In this document: positions 10,315 to 24,409 of the stretch, one piece after another
Numbering within the stretch: the first letter of the stretch is position 1
How the letters are laid out: every line of letters starts with the position of its first letter
Source of the DNA: Archegozetes longisetosus
Lineage: Eukaryota; Arthropoda; Arachnida; Sarcoptiformes; Trhypochthoniidae
Reading direction: 5' to 3'
Assembly (NCBI GenBank): GCA_018873245.2
Contig: JAEMBT020000003.1
Coordinates: 2,437,843-2,501,842, forward strand
Length of the DNA stretch: 64,000 bases
The notes under the pieces: model-generated
Told to the model about the DNA's origin: nothing
Database searches by the model: none
What the model saw: the letters and a program-made list of their open reading frames with translations, nothing else
Translations under genes and position numbers: made by a program

Positions 10315-13300
10315 GATTGAGTCAAAAACAAAATTGAATTTCGCATTAAGTCTAGCCAACTTTGAAAAAGAGTAGAATTATTTCGCTGAGAGAGAAATAG
10401 GAAGAAAATAGTAAATAAGGCAAAAGATAAGGCATACGTGATTCTGACAAAATGCTAACAATTTTTTCCTCCTGATTGCCGTCTGAAACAACGCTAATTC
10501 AAATAAAAAAGTGATTCCATAAAAGAAGTTACAAGAAGTTTGAAAGCTAACGAGATGTGATACTAGAAAACAAAGAACTATTTATTAATAGATATAATAA
10601 TAAGTTGTGTAATAAAAGAAAGCTTCAGAGAAACTAACTTTTTTCTAGGGCTATAAAGTTAATAAAAGTCAAGAGTTGGCCCTTATTTGGCTGTTTTCTA
10701 AATTGAAACTATGAGATGAAAACTATCTCTATATGAAGTAATTTAATTGATTGTCATTTCATTTTTATTATAAAATGTTTCAGTTAAAACACACTCTAAT
10801 TATCAATTATTTATTGCGCAGCACAACGCATCAAAAAGAAGCAATAATAAAAGTGAAATTACGAATTCATATTCTGATATCCATACACAATGAATAAATC
10901 ATATTCAATATAGCTCACATGGAAAGCAAAGTATCATATTTTTCAAAGCTTAAACCTGTCACTATTATATTTCTCCTATTTTTACCTTGAAAAGTCACAA
11001 AACAATATTAGCAGATAAGAATAAAGTTGTCTTCGAAACAAGGATTCATTGCATAATACAAATATACGACATTTCTACATACACTCAAAAATCTAATAAT
11101 TTTTGCTAGCAACCACAAGTGATGCTTTGTGATGGCGTACTTTCCATCAAACCATAATATTGCACATCTTGAGAAACTTATGGAACAGTATAGTAATCAA
11201 AACAAATTAGAAATTAAATTTGGCAACAACCTCATGTGCATTTCAGGTGGGTTGACATGGCAACGACTTTTTTCTTGTTGCTATCACGTATTATTAAATT
11301 TGCAACTGTATTATTTTGTGGGCTGATTATGCATTCAAAGCACATGTAAAAACTATGGAATTTTCGTAAAATTTTTAACATTACAGTTATACAGTTATGA
11401 CATCATTTTGGTTTAGTCACACATATGAGCACTAATTCAATGCTATTCAAAAGCTGAGGATTTCTTGCATTTATGAAAACTTAAATAATTAATTGAAAGG
11501 CTTTCAATATTGAGAACCTGAACATAATTGCAATTCATTTTCCTAAGCAGTTATACAGCGCACAAAATTCTCCTAATGATTAGTACAACTGATGAAAACT
11601 TGAGAAAACGTGAATAGAAAACAGAATATTTCCTCTGAATAATAAATTTGATTAACCAAATATTTTCTCATCTTTTCTCGTCTTTTATTTGAGCTAAAAT
11701 TAAAAGCAAATAAATGTCAAAAGTTTCTCAAAATAAGAAAGAAATAATTTCGGGGTTAAAATAAGAGGAAACCGTTTTATGGAATAAGCTAAATAGAAAG
11801 AGAAAAGCAATGGAATTGATTTTGAGTGTGAAATGCCGGCACACAGATGATTGAGAGTTTCTCCTGCATTTTTTGCACAACATCCCATTCTTATCAGACT
11901 CAGAGCAGCCGTCAGGCAATTGAAAAATTTCACATTATTATGTTCTGTGTTATAAATAAATAGTACAGTACTGTTCACTTCTTTTGCTTCGGTTTTCAAA
12001 GAGAAAACTCTATGAATAAAATAGTAAGAAGAAGAATAATAAATAAAAAACAATTGAAAATTGCGTTACATCAAAGAACACTTCCTATCGTAAAGCAATA
12101 ACAATTCCCACATTGTTTAAATTTATGTGATAAAAACACAGTCAACTTTTGGTTATATTAGGCGAGCATAAGTTTACGACAACAAGCAATCAACAGTGAA
12201 AAATATTGTGTCATTGCTTTGTTTTCTATTAGTTATGATTTCGTTTCAAAAGCAATTCAAATCAAAAATATCAGTTCCTTAAACTGACAAGAAGCTACAC
12301 ATTAAAGACTCTAATCTTAGCCTTTAAAGTGGAACTCTAACACAGCCCACGATATGCACAATTTATTATGAAATATGTGCTTTGGCACTTATGAAAAAAT
12401 ATTTTTAATGCCACTCATTGTCACGTTCTCTGAATAGACTCTTTACAAATATGGAGGAAGGCTTGCATTTTCAAGAGACCAATAAATTGTCCAAAACGTA
12501 TTTCCTATTGAGACATACTACAAAGCCTTCTAACTACAATTTCACATGTTTGGTGACTATTATTTTGAAAACTAACATTAATTAAGCCATTATTTTCTTT
12601 AATGTTGTTCTTGCATTGAACGTAATAGTAAAAGATAATGATGTGAAACAGAGAGAAGAGTAACTAATTTTCGACTTACCTTCAACTTTTTAGGTACTTA
12701 AACAATACTTAATGCTGACATTGAGGTCCAAAAAATGATTGGTATTCAGTTATGCGAAAAGAGATCTACAGAATCTATGAGCAAGTTATAAGGATATGCA
12801 TCGCTCCAGATGAAAAGACACAACAATTTGAACCACAGAAACAAGACCTTATTGACTGAACTATTACTGGCTTACTTATCAAACACTGAAATATTTGTTG
12901 GAAAAGTATTGGATTTCTAGTGATAAGTGATTTGCGTTGAGTTCGGGTCACGTTTTAATGGCCTAACAGGAGTATGCAATAAAATTTGTTCACTGCGAAA
13001 TCCAATACTTGTTCGCACTAGTACTGGTATCACATATTTTACAGCTATTAAACTAAAAATACATATAAGGGCTTTTTCTCACAACATCTGGCATTTCAAA
13101 CGGCCAAAAACTTATATCAATTTATATATAGTTCGCTATCAGGCATGAAGACGAGCTGAAAATCAGTAGAAGCTTATACTCCATCTTTAGATGTAATGAC
13201 TTTTAGCTTATATTTGTTAAGCAAAAATTTATTGGTGTTCGATTGACAAAACAAAATAAATAAATGCGAATTTTCGTTGCACTTCATAAACAATTTCTGG

Positions 13301-13766
13301 CAGAAAAGCAGCAAAAATAAAGTTCTCACTCATTTGGCGGATGAAAGTAGGCGTGAATATGACTGTGATATATACCGATAGGAATATTTTAGGCAAAAAT
13401 AAAAAGCTATAAATAATTCAATAGAAGAGCATTCATATTGTTCTGCAGTTTCTGGAAATCTAATGAATAAAGTCGAGGAAAGCATTTGCGATCTAGAAAT
13501 CGAATATCCATCTCCTTTTCTACAAGACTGAAAAATGAAAAAAGCTATCTCAAAATAGCCTAAAATCTATCAATTTTTCATTTTCAAAAAACTAATTTCT
13601 CTCAAGTGAAAAAATTTATTTACTCAGATCAACAGATAATTTTTTGACAAGAATAAAGAGCACAGAAAATACTAGTACTCATCGTAGATGAGGAGAAAAA
13701 TAAATTTTTTTCCACTGGGCGACACCGAAAAAAATGATACTTCTTCTCATCTATTCCTATAGATTT

Positions 13767-13769
<3 letters not shown>

Positions 13770-13829
<60 letters not shown>
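13770..13829. repeat. (GA)30 microsatellite
   Basis: A perfect 60-nt GA run, the longest in the window. It opens a spurious Arg-Glu repeat frame at 13734-13925. Confidence 0.98.
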
Positions 13830-13832
<3 letters not shown>

Positions 13833-16800
13833 TGCTCACTGATGTTCTGCTATGTGGAGCATCACAATCACAAGTTTTTCGGGCTAGTCGTTAATCTATT
13901 TTATCAGTTCAAACATATCGCATAGGGAGAAATCAATCAAAGCGTGAGGATGTCGATAGACAATAGGGATGAGAAACAGCGCTCAACACATTACTAACTG
14001 CTTTTGCACTAGTCTTTTCTCCAGCTGTCGCAATGACTTCTTTTATATATATATATTTTTATCTGAAAAAGAGAAAAGAATTGGGACCCAAATGAACCGA
14101 AATGGATGAGAGAATGAACTACTAGTCAGTGTTTAATATACAGCCAAATGGTAAATGTTTATCCCGTTTTGTTTCCCTTATAATCAGATTAACGAATCAT
14201 TTTGCATTCAATTCATATCTTTTCTATTCTTTTCGCTTATCAATGTTTCGTAGCATCAATTCTTTTAAAATTCATGCTCTCATATCATTAAAGCTTTTCC
14301 TTTAAGCTGTTCTGTTCGTAACGATAGAGAACACGAATAATTGATATGTAAGTTAATGGAAGTACAATTGAATTTGAAGTCCAAAAATAATTAATTTTAC
14401 TAAAAATATATCAAACTTTTGTGTTCTATAAACCTTTTGAATTGATAGTCGAAAGTGACTCTTTGTTACAGTGTGGCTGAAATAATTGATGTGTGGCGTG
14501 TTTCTTCTGGAAAGATAGCATTTAGAAAAAATGATAGCAATTTTGTAACTTCCTTAAACTTACAAAACACGACATTTCACTCAATGCAAAATAAGAGACA
14601 CAAATAAACAATGAGTAGATAGGTATCAAAATAGAAGTTAGAGACCGGAAAAGCATTGCAGATAACAATTTTCGCAACATTTACTTCTGCTACAATTTTT
14701 TAATTATATCTCATTTTCGTAGTGCTATAAATATTTGACGTAAGAGCGAAAACAAATTTTTCTAAAGCATTCATATGCGAATACTTTGCGCTCGATTTGT
14801 GAGATCAGAATAACAAACAAATAGCAAGTTTTATGTTTACAACGATTTGCTTCATTATTCTAATGGTATAGCAGGAAATGCATCATAAAAGATGTGACCA
14901 TTCGAGAAGATATAAAACATTATGTGCAAACCATTTCCTCACTTGATGGCCTTTTCAGTTATATATTAAAAGAGCACAAACTTTTTCAACCAATATATAA
15001 AAATCACTCAAATTAAATACAGTCTGCGCGAGGTATTATTTGATACATCGAGCTATCAATAGCTATTCGTATCAAACCTTTTTGCACATAAAAATGCGTA
15101 TTAGACTAAAAATTGGTGAAAATTGTGGTTCTTAGCTCACCCTAGAGATAAGTATTTGTTTATACAATAATTGTTGGAGTTATGAAATTGCGTATAAATT
15201 GAATGATATTTGTTTTATATTTGGGTTCAAGTCATTCACGTTTATGTATTTCTTTTTTATGGTAATAAAACAATAATCTATGGTAATATTTTCGAAAGGA
15301 CACTGTATTCGATACAAAAAGATATGGAAAAGGTAAACGCAGAAACTTGAGTACATAAACTTTTGTATGCATGCAATAAACATAAGAGCAATTTTCCATT
15401 ACAAATACATTAGAGAATCATATCTTATATCATTTGAATATAAGTCAAGAAACATAACTCGCATTCATATAAAAGAAAAGAAAGAAAAAATCAAATTCAA
15501 TATTGAAGTTTGCACTAAAGAGTGCATTAAGTGAGAGAAAAGTTTTTCTCATGCGAAACACAAACACTATTCACTATGCCTTCTGTTCACATACAAATAA
15601 GCACTAAAATTGAGATATATTTCAAGCAAAACATTTCTTTCGACAATAACGACATGTTTAGCAATTATACTAAAAGCTCAGATTGAATAAAACTATGAAT
15701 TTGTTTTACATGAAAAGTGAAAAAGGCACCAATTTCGGGAATAAAAGTGTTAAAAAGAAGAGAATGCATCAAAAATGTTATTTAGACGATAGATAGAAAG
15801 TAGCCTAAGAAGTGTTTCATTTTTATCGAATAGCTGTTAAGGTTAGGTAAATATTTAGTTTAAGGTGAAAGCAATATTTGTTATTTGTTGGGCACCAATT
15901 ATTGACACAAATGCAGTTTCTTTTGGGAAAAACGCAGCCCAACACTTGTCGAGTATTCTTTCTCATAGAAGTCCTTTCGCATTTTTGACCGTAAACACCT
16001 TGTGGTTCAACACATTTTAAAAATTAAAATACTTCTTTAAAACTTTTTGTTTGTTACTGAAAAGATGGTCAAATTCATGAATATAATGCGTGACTGTCTG
16101 TGTTTTTTCCTTCATATTCATTCATTGTTAAGACTCGATGGTAAAGTTTTTCAAATTAGTTCTTTTGTGCGCTCGTCGGACTCGACACGAATCACTTAAT
16201 TAAGTAAATATTGACTGTAATCTCTTCTTTTCAATATCCAACTAATTTCTGCTAATTTCAAAACTTACATAGACTAAACCAGTATCTAGCGTTCGAACGA
16301 AATTATTTGAATCTTAAAAAATATCATTATTTACTGGAATTCTTTTTGAGTTCAATCACATTTTCACTTATTTTTTAAATCAAAAATATAATGAAAATAG
16401 GAATAAATTAATAAGATTTATAAGGACTTTACACGAATAAACAGAACGAACGAAAATCTGCTCTTAAATCAAGTTAAAGATAAGTACAAAAGAGGGAAAA
16501 AGTGAACGCATGATCAATAATAATGAACAAATTAATACGATTCTCAATACGAGTCACGCTTAAGAGTTAGTGTAATATTTATATAACGTCACGAAGAAAA
16601 AACTTCTGCATTCATTTATAAGATAATTCTAACTTATCATCTTTTATGTATAAACATGAATGTCATGAGCCTATCGATTTTTCTTTTCCAATCAAAGGAT
16701 TTTAGTTAAAGACAAACAAAAAAAAATAATAGAAAAACTCTTAAGATTAAACAATTAATTAAGGAGTTTAACGAAAAAGTCATTTTTCGAACTTCTGCAT

Positions 16801-17830
16801 TAAGGCAATTGGGGACAATTGCACTTAAATCTCATATTATTTTCACTTAATTTGCTTAAATCTAAATAATAATGAAAAGATTCCTAACATATAAATTGTT
16901 GATATGAGAGAAATTTTCGGAATTTATTAAAATTGCACTAAAACTTCACTTAAGAGCAAAACGGTTCTCATCAAACCTGTAAGAAATTAATAGATTAAAT
17001 GAGATTTTTTGGTTCAAAAGTTTTGAGCTGAACATTTCTTAATATGAGTAATGGTTGGCAACGTGAAGAGACTGTATTACATAGGCAAGTGAAAACTTGG
17101 GATTAAGTGGTGTCAGTAACTGTTCATAAGCTTTCTGATGCGTTAATACCAAAGTTTGCATCAAAATAAGCCGAGAATACAATATAATAATCTAAGATTT
17201 TAGACTTAGCTGCAATCTTTATTAAAGAGGGTAATGAGGCTCAAACATTAAATTCCTCTCACTCTAACTGCTATCAAATTCTGTTTTTTGCGAGAACGTC
17301 ATTTGCGAGAACTTTTCGGATTTATTAAAACTCGAATCTTATCGCTAATGTTCAACTTTTTTAGCTCAAATATTTCTTATATCAAACTCTTTCTATTTTT
17401 TGTGACTATTACGAAGTTTTCTTTTAGGCTTTGATAAACTTTCAGATAAAGACAACTTCAAATGGAGAACATTTTGAAAATCATTTACTTAAATAAAGTT
17501 TAATTTTATATATTTCCGTGAGAAAGAAATGGTTGCACCTGTTTTGGCAATTAATAAATTGAATATTTTCATGCGATCGAAAATATGATATTCATGAGTT
17601 TTGACTCGAATAAAAAGTTGAATTTCCGAAAAATTACAACTTTTAAACTGTAAGCGTGAACACAAGTTGGTCTAGTAATACGTTTATGCTAATATGCTTA
17701 GATTTAGTATTAAATTAACTTTCCTTTATTTTTTCTAACAAAAAGAAGGCTTTAATATACCACATATTGGAAGTAAGTTCTGAATGAATTAGTCATGCTT
17801 ATTCAGCATGAACTAGACTTACATTAATTT

Positions 17831-17905
17831 CTAAAGTTGGCTCTTGTAGTGTCGTTTTGTTCCCACTGTGTTCAATAATTCCTGTGGTTTATTCCTAAAG
17901 TTTGC
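17831..17905 (-). other. Candidate terminal exon
   Basis: A TATTTTTCAG acceptor at 17906-17908 (minus strand) is followed by a GC-richer run of 24 codons (NKPQELLNTVGTKRHYKSQL) ending in TAG at 17831. An AATAAA signal lies about 100 nt downstream (17725-17730, minus strand). It looks like the last coding exon and 3' UTR of a minus-strand gene, but no upstream exon is proven and short open runs after an acceptor arise by chance. Confidence 0.25.
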
Positions 17906-17964
17906 CTGAAAAATATAAGATAAACTGTGAATTATATAATCAATTTCTAGAATACATTATAGTC

Positions 17965-18229
17965 GGTGGCTGAGCCAGAAAGTTTCTCATGGAGGTGAGC
18001 CAATTATATTCAATTGATTGAGTATACTTTGCTAATTAGAACATTACAACCTATCTTGTCATAGTTTTAAACTTGTATTATTGAGTATTTTTATTTTATT
18101 TCGTAGTAATTATAACGTATTAAGAAAATTTCATATACTCAAATATATATAATTTTTTCTTCATTAAGTAGACGAGAGATTTGAGTTTCGGCACCTAAGT
18201 ACCATAAGGTACCTACTGACTCAGCCACT
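17965..18229. mobile_element. Short inverted-repeat element
   Basis: The left end GGTGGCTGAGCCAG pairs with the right end, whose reverse complement is AGTGGCTGAGTCAG (12 of 14 identical), 265 bp apart. A GAGGTGAGCC / TTAGGTGCC pair lies further in. Ends of the GTGGCTGAGCCAG type are common in hAT-like MITEs. No matching target duplication is visible, so the edges are uncertain. Confidence 0.45.
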
Positions 18230-19550
18230 CATTTTAATCCATAGCTCTATATAAAGTATTTTGTAAATAATATTTTTTCAGTTAAGTGCTAATAAAATAA
18301 CCAATTTTTTATTCAATTTAATCACAACTTGTAAACTTCAAAATTTAAGGCAAAATTATTCGAACCTTAAAAAGAGGAAACTTAAGCCAAGTAAAAAATT
18401 GTTTTAAAGGAAATTTATGACTTTCTAAACCAAAAAACCACGAAAGAAATCAATTCTTATTTATTTATGAACATAACAGAAATGTTTACATAAGTTGAGT
18501 GTTTCTAAGTATTTTTAAATTAACTTCAAGTTTCCTAAAAGAGTAATTAGTTTAAGTGAGTACTCTCTAAAAAGAGAAACTCATTTCATTTTTAGTGTAA
18601 TTTTAAGCTATAATATAAGCGATTGCGAAGGCATTTGAACGCATACTAGATAGCAGTTAATAGTGTCACATATAAGCACTCAATAAATCATTGAATCGTA
18701 TTTAATATTGGAATGAAAAGCAACCAAAAAAGCAGAGTAATAATCAATACTTTTGTTTTATGTATAGATAATGTCTCTGCCATAGGTTATTGATTCTGGT
18801 GTTCAAATGATTTTCAGAGTTCCTATTAGACTATTCTTGACTTTTTGCACATACCTAATGTCGCAATTGATTTATTGATATAGGAGTTCAAAAATAAGAG
18901 ACACAATAATTAATGAGGAATCACATTAATATTACTGACATTTTCCTTAATTTAAATTTATTCTTCATTCTAATGATTTTCCCTGAAGTATGTGGAGAAC
19001 CTTATTTTTTCAAGAAAGATGCTTTTACTCAATACATAACTTGAAAGTTCGATTCTATCACTACAAATAGATTTCAATTTATGGAACATATTCATAACGC
19101 CTACGAGACAAGCTTACAAAACATTCCTCTGAGATATCCAATAAAACTGGTGACAAGACTTAAAAGTTCGTTTCTAATGAAAGTGAACCGACCATAAACC
19201 TGATGTGCAGAGATATCAGATTCAGGATATGGAATATTAGATATCTCTTAGCATTTTGAATGTCTATTTTTAATTCTATGGTTGAGAAATAGAGCTAATT
19301 CTGAATAAAACAGTCATATGATTCATCAGTAATCAAATGAATTTGATCGATGAATGAGATGAGGCAAAACTAAGCCATCACAATTCTAGCAATTGTAGGC
19401 GTTGTGTCAACTTAAGTATATTATATGACCAGAATATCATTTATATTTGATGAAAAGAGTGGTGAAAAGTAGTGAAAATAGCCATACTCTGAATAAACTA
19501 GTAGAAAGTGATAATAAATATATGCCTTAGAGCAGATATCACTTAATAAC
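18230..19550. other. Intergenic or intronic, nothing certain
   Basis: AT-rich. A plus frame of about 50 codons at 19045-19195 (MEHIHNAYETSLQNIPLRYP) has no family and no start or splice support. Confidence 0.4.
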
Positions 19551-19626
19551 TTATGTGCCACTCTTTAAATGTGGAGCAATATTGAATATGGAGCGAGATT
19601 TCGATAAGAATCGAGCGTTCATGTGT
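19551..19626 (-). other. Candidate terminal exon, phase-compatible with 26.2 kb exon
   Basis: An ATTCTTACAG acceptor ends at 19627 on the minus strand. Two frames behind it are open for about 25 codons: one reads HMNARFLSKSRSIFNIAPHL to TAA at 19551, the other THERSILIEISLHIQYCSTF to TAA at 19543. The first has the phase needed to follow the exon at 26189-26303. The second also reads through upstream from an ATG at about 19670 as an unspliced 44-aa frame (MASLKPAVRSRL). G+C is raised. Real exon, small gene and chance all remain open. Confidence 0.25.
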
Positions 19627-20007
19627 CTGTAAGAATATTAAACGCGACCTCACAGCTGGTTTAAGACTAGCCATAAATTTAATCAATACATCAGAGTCTT
19701 AAAAGTTTTAAATCATTTGAACAGAAAAGTTTAATTTTCAAATCGAAAGCTATGCTTCAGAGTAATGATTAAGAAATTTAAATGAGAGCTATCTTGATAT
19801 TGACTGTACTTACTCCTTATCTGAGTAATGAAAAATTTTCTAATTTGAATTTTTAATTAATTTTAAAAGCAAATTACATAATGAATAATAAAACATCTAA
19901 TTTAAGCAGATTTATAAGTAGTATAACTCGTAAGAGCCAATAAGTTTGAATGGCTTACTATTGAAGACTTGGAACGACAAAATTGAGAAACTGTATAGTT
20001 ATTAATA

Positions 20008-20527
20008 CACTAGTGGTCGTTACGAGAGTAGAGACTCTCGAGTTTCTATCGAGTGCACTCGAGACTGGCAAGACTCTCGAAGTTGTGAACTTTGACTCAA
20101 ATTGCTATAAATTATTGAATATGATAAAATTTTGTCAAAACTTGTGTTCAGCTATCATACTGATGAACATATTAGGCTATTAGAATAAAGCAGGCCTCAC
20201 AATGAACTAGAAATCAATTTTTTCAAATTTTACCTTTCAATTTATTTTTGTCTGTTTGAGTGAAGTTTAGCTCTAGAAAGGTGCATTCATTTTTTGCCTT
20301 TAAGTGTTCGCAAATATTCAGATGAATAACTATGGTGTAATATTCCGTGTAGTCATACATGATCTTGTTTACAATATCTAATCGAAAACCTCTGAATTAT
20401 TATATTGTCAGTATTGACTTATTCAAATTTCGAGAGCCCAGACTCTCGTCGAAACTGTCGAGTCTCAATCGAATGTTTCAGTTTGAGACTCGAGAGCTAC
20501 AACTCTCGGAAATAACGACTACTAGAA
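20008..20527. mobile_element. MITE with TCGA-rich ends and TA target duplication
   Basis: A 520-bp element bordered by TA (20006-20007 and 20528-20529). The left end is CACTAGTGGTCGTTA; the reverse complement of the right end is TTCTAGTAGTCGTTA (12 of 15 identical). Behind each end lie several copies of CGAGAG/CTCTCGA and GACTCTCGAG, themselves palindromic. The middle is AT-rich and non-coding. TA duplication suggests mobilisation by a Tc1/mariner-type transposase. Confidence 0.65.
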
Positions 20528-23281
20528 TAAACTATGTTTGATATGTTAGCCAATGGAAAAGTAGTCTTAAATCCTCTTAAGACTAATAATATATATTTTG
20601 GTTATCTTAAAGCAAATACATTTGGGTAACATTTAAAATACTGATAATAAATAAAATTATATCTCAATACACCAGTGCTTAGCATTAAAATTAAGTATTA
20701 TATGCATGAAATTTGAGTTATTCTAAAAGATAGAGCTTAGTAACTAAATCCTCAGCATAAGTCAAGTTACGTCTCATTTTTATTCTGGATATAAAGCGCT
20801 CAAAACCCCAAAGATTCTATATAAAAATCATGAAATCTGAAAGCTAAACTAAAAATTATTTAAATGTAGGCGTATTTCTTATTATGCTTGGCTCTCAAAG
20901 AGTAGGCTCTAAAAAAACATTATAATACAAAGTATTGAGCTTTTGTACTGATCATTGGACTAAGAATGGATCTGAATAATTATCTGATATGCATCTGAAA
21001 GAAGATGGAAATTGAAAAAATGGATTCACTTTATTTACTTTTTCACTATCACTACTGACTGTTTCAGCTGTTTTGTTCAAAATTCAAAGGAGAGATCTGA
21101 TTATTTTCAGTATTTATTTTTTACTTGTCAAGATAAATATTGATATAATGCACTAATGCATAGAATTACATCAATTAAATAAACATTTCATGTTTGGCTA
21201 CTGAAGTAAAATACCACAAATTCTATGATATGCTAAAAAATTTCTTAGTTGTTGAACAATTTGAATTTTTTAGCATGCTTTGCAATATTTATATATCGAG
21301 TTACCATTAGAGCAATAATCGCATGCTCGAGACTGCGGAAATTCATTGTTATAAATATAATATTTTTTAGCGAAAGAGTTATATATCCCATAAAACTTCA
21401 TACTTTTCTAGTGGAACAAAACGCATTATGCGTCAAATAAATGTATAGATATATGCATTTCAGTGAATATTAATAATAAGTAGAAAAAAATTGCAAAGAG
21501 GACGATCAAGTGTATGGAAGAGTGAGTATCTTTAGGTATGGCTTTTCATGTCATAAATTGTCACATCATAAGCAACAAAACGATAGCAATAGAAGCGAGA
21601 GAGAAAACTTTTCAATAATACAAGTTTCCCAAAAAGAGATGGAAAGCTTTGAGCATTACAAGCGATCACTACTTTTGAGGTCTTTTGTGATCAAATATTC
21701 TCATTTATATATACAGACAATCTCTTATTGCCATCCATTTTACCTAAAATGCTCATTTCCTACTCTAAACAGAATCGAATCGGTCCTAAAAGTATTGAGT
21801 AATGTTTAAGCAAAACAGTGTTAACTTGCTGTTATCTTTCAATGCGGTTCCTTTCATTAAATTCACGTATTTCTAAGTATAGAGTATTAATCAATACTGA
21901 AAATGTAGTTTTTCAAAAGAAATTCAGGAAATAAATCGACAAAATTTGACTATTATTGAAATAGTCACTTTTTTACTCGTTCAAAAATATAAGTTTCAAA
22001 TCGTTTTTTATCAAACTCTAAATCTTTTAGGCATTAAGTGAGATAATAGAAAAGAGTGATTATTTGGGCCAAATGGAAATTTTATTCAGTTTCTGCAATA
22101 TCAAAGTCGCATTCAATTGACTTTTGTCCACAATGTCTGAGTTAAAAATTGACTTATGGACAAAACAAGAAATAAATAAGTATATAGTGAAAGCTAGGCT
22201 GACATTATTGATGTTTTACTTGTAGTACTGTATGATAATAATATTCGTCGCAAAAAGCTGAGACCACTTCATAATAAGTTATGTCACACCCAGTTGTCAA
22301 ACCTTTCAAATTGTAGCAATAGGTCTAAATAGTGATAGTCACATCAATAGAGTTCATATACTGTATACTAGAAAATGATTGCATCGCCTTTCATAAAGAT
22401 ATACGATTTGACTGCAACAACAAACGAGAAAAAACGTTTCCATTTGTCACAAATAGCTTCATATCATGTTTACACCTCTTTCAGGCGAACCGCTTTCAAA
22501 TTTAGAGTTTCTCAATCCAAATAAAAATAATTATTTCCAGAGTTTACGTAAAAACAACTCGTATTTTCGTTTCAACTGTTTGTTTTAGATCAAATAAAAT
22601 TAGTTTTTGGGCCAAATTCACTAATTTTATGGTTTCGAGATTGCTGCAGACTAATTTATGTTAAACTTTTTGCTAAACTTGACTCGCGGATAGCATATTC
22701 ATAGACGCAATTAGATTTGTTTAACAAATTATAAAACTACTGACAAAAGTGAGACATTAATAAACATAAATATAGAAACTAAAAGTACGATGAACTTCAT
22801 TTGTTTGCGTACTTTTGATAAGTTATGCATATAACTGACACGTTAGCCAGAATGGTGATAAAAGTGATCCCAACGTTCACGCTATTATAACTTCATTTAT
22901 GATAACATTCAATATGACTGTCATATGAGATTTTGGATCCAAATCATTCAAATTATATTAACTGATCTTTTGAGTTAGAAACCGCTTATGGTTTAGATAA
23001 GTTTAGTGAAACGGAAAAGTATTTACTTATTTACTACAGTAAGAGCATTCATACAGGTCATTAACTATAGCAAAGTTTCAAAGTAAAAGCTACATTCAAT
23101 TCATTATCAACATTACAAGTTATAAGCTTTGGCAAATCTATTTTTTAATTCAACCTCAAATCAAATGATCGAAACCTTTACAAAAATAAGACATAATCTT
23201 TATGGCATTCAATTAAGTTATATCTCTACTCTATTTCAAAGTGTGCTTAAGTGAAATGTCGATCAAAACGATAGCTTGAAT
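20528..23281. other. Intergenic or intronic, nothing certain
   Basis: A plus frame at 21483-21809 is open for about 109 codons (EMESFEHYKRSLLLRSFVIK) but lacks an ATG at its head and a recognisable family. About 22200-22330 has a 42-codon plus frame (NNIRRKKLRPLHNKLCH). Both may be chance. Confidence 0.35.
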
Positions 23282-23536
23282 CAGTGTCGTAGCTAGATCT
23301 TTTTGTTTAGAAACTGAAAGTCTAAAGTGAAATGTTCTGATTTGTTCAGGTAAACGCTAATTAACATTCAAATATCTGTTAATTTGTTACCAAACCTTTG
23401 ATTAATATTTAACAATGAGCAATCAATCGGTACATGAAATAAGTATAGTCAAAGTTTTTCTAAGATTTTTTTAGTACACTTTTCGAATATCTCCGGGAAA
23501 CTATAGCCCTTAGTCCCATCGTTAGCTAGGGCTGTG
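23282..23536. mobile_element. Possible degenerate hAT-like MITE
   Basis: CAGTGTCGTAGCTAG at the left and CACAGCCCTAGCTAA (reverse complement of the right end) match at about 10 of 15 positions, 255 bp apart. They resemble the CAGTGGCGTAGCYAG ends of many hAT-type non-autonomous elements. No target duplication is visible. Confidence 0.3.
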
Positions 23537-24409
23537 ACTCTAGTTTTACGAAATAAAAATGATAGCTGTGTTAATTATGGAGAATTAGTTGTTGAAATAC
23601 AGGTTTGCCACGTTTATGTTGTTTATTGTTTGAGGCACTAATCTCAATACTTTTAGGGAAATATGCTATGGATTAATCAGAACATAATCATTGACTTAAC
23701 AGTTTATGAAAATGATATATTGCATAACATCTGTTGTTAGGCTCTAGATTTATCGATTTAATAAAGAGCTTATTAATGTTTATTTTGCTTTCACTGCAAA
23801 TATGACCAGAAATATGTAAATTTGATGTCAAAAACAAATATGAAATCGACTCTAATTAAAAACATAACTATTCAAGTTGATATAGAGTTAGATTTTTTGT
23901 CATTATTTCTGACTTTGTTATCTATGATAATAGAGCTGACAGTAATTTTGTAGGGATAAAAGTGTTGTAGATATGGTATATGTTAAACAACAGTCGTACT
24001 AAATATTTTCTGTTATGACATAAGCCAATGAATCTCAAATTAGAGTCATTATACATTTAATATATGCTAATGAAATAAAAATGTTAATTTTGTTTAATTT
24101 TTCCCAATAAAAATAATAAATTTCTAAATGGCTCAGTGCAGCCTCACATTAAAATTGAGGTGAATTTTAATTCACTTATTAATCTTTAAAAAATTCAGAG
24201 CAATGAAAAATATTGATTCGTAATTAGAAGCACTTCAACATTCACGATTAAAAACAACAATTTGAGAAAAATTTCATCTTAAGACTGATTTTCAGGCAAG
24301 ATAACGAGCTTTCAATCAAGTGATAGATAACTAGCCCACGAGTAAAACTTGAATCACTTTTCCATTGGTTAATTAAGTTTGCACTTGAAGTTAGTTTAAG
24401 GGGAAATTT

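Larger units (their letters stand above)
9365..17830. other. Gene-poor stretch
   Basis: No gene is recognised. It holds two GA microsatellites (listed separately) and several open frames with no family. The longest is 117 codons at 12053-11700, minus strand. An overlapping frame there has a Cys-rich start (GMLCKKCRRNSQSSVCRHF). A plus frame at 11129-11326 begins MAYFPSNHNIAHLEKLMEQY. At 12927-13148 a plus frame is slightly GC-richer. Frames of 60-120 codons are expected by chance here. Confidence 0.4.

Noticed and set aside
10120..10359. 79-codon minus frame with a SLSLSL run
   Set aside because: The repeat run is only the GA microsatellite read as codons.
13734..13925. 63-codon plus frame with an RERERE run
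   Set aside because: Artefact of the 60-nt GA tract.
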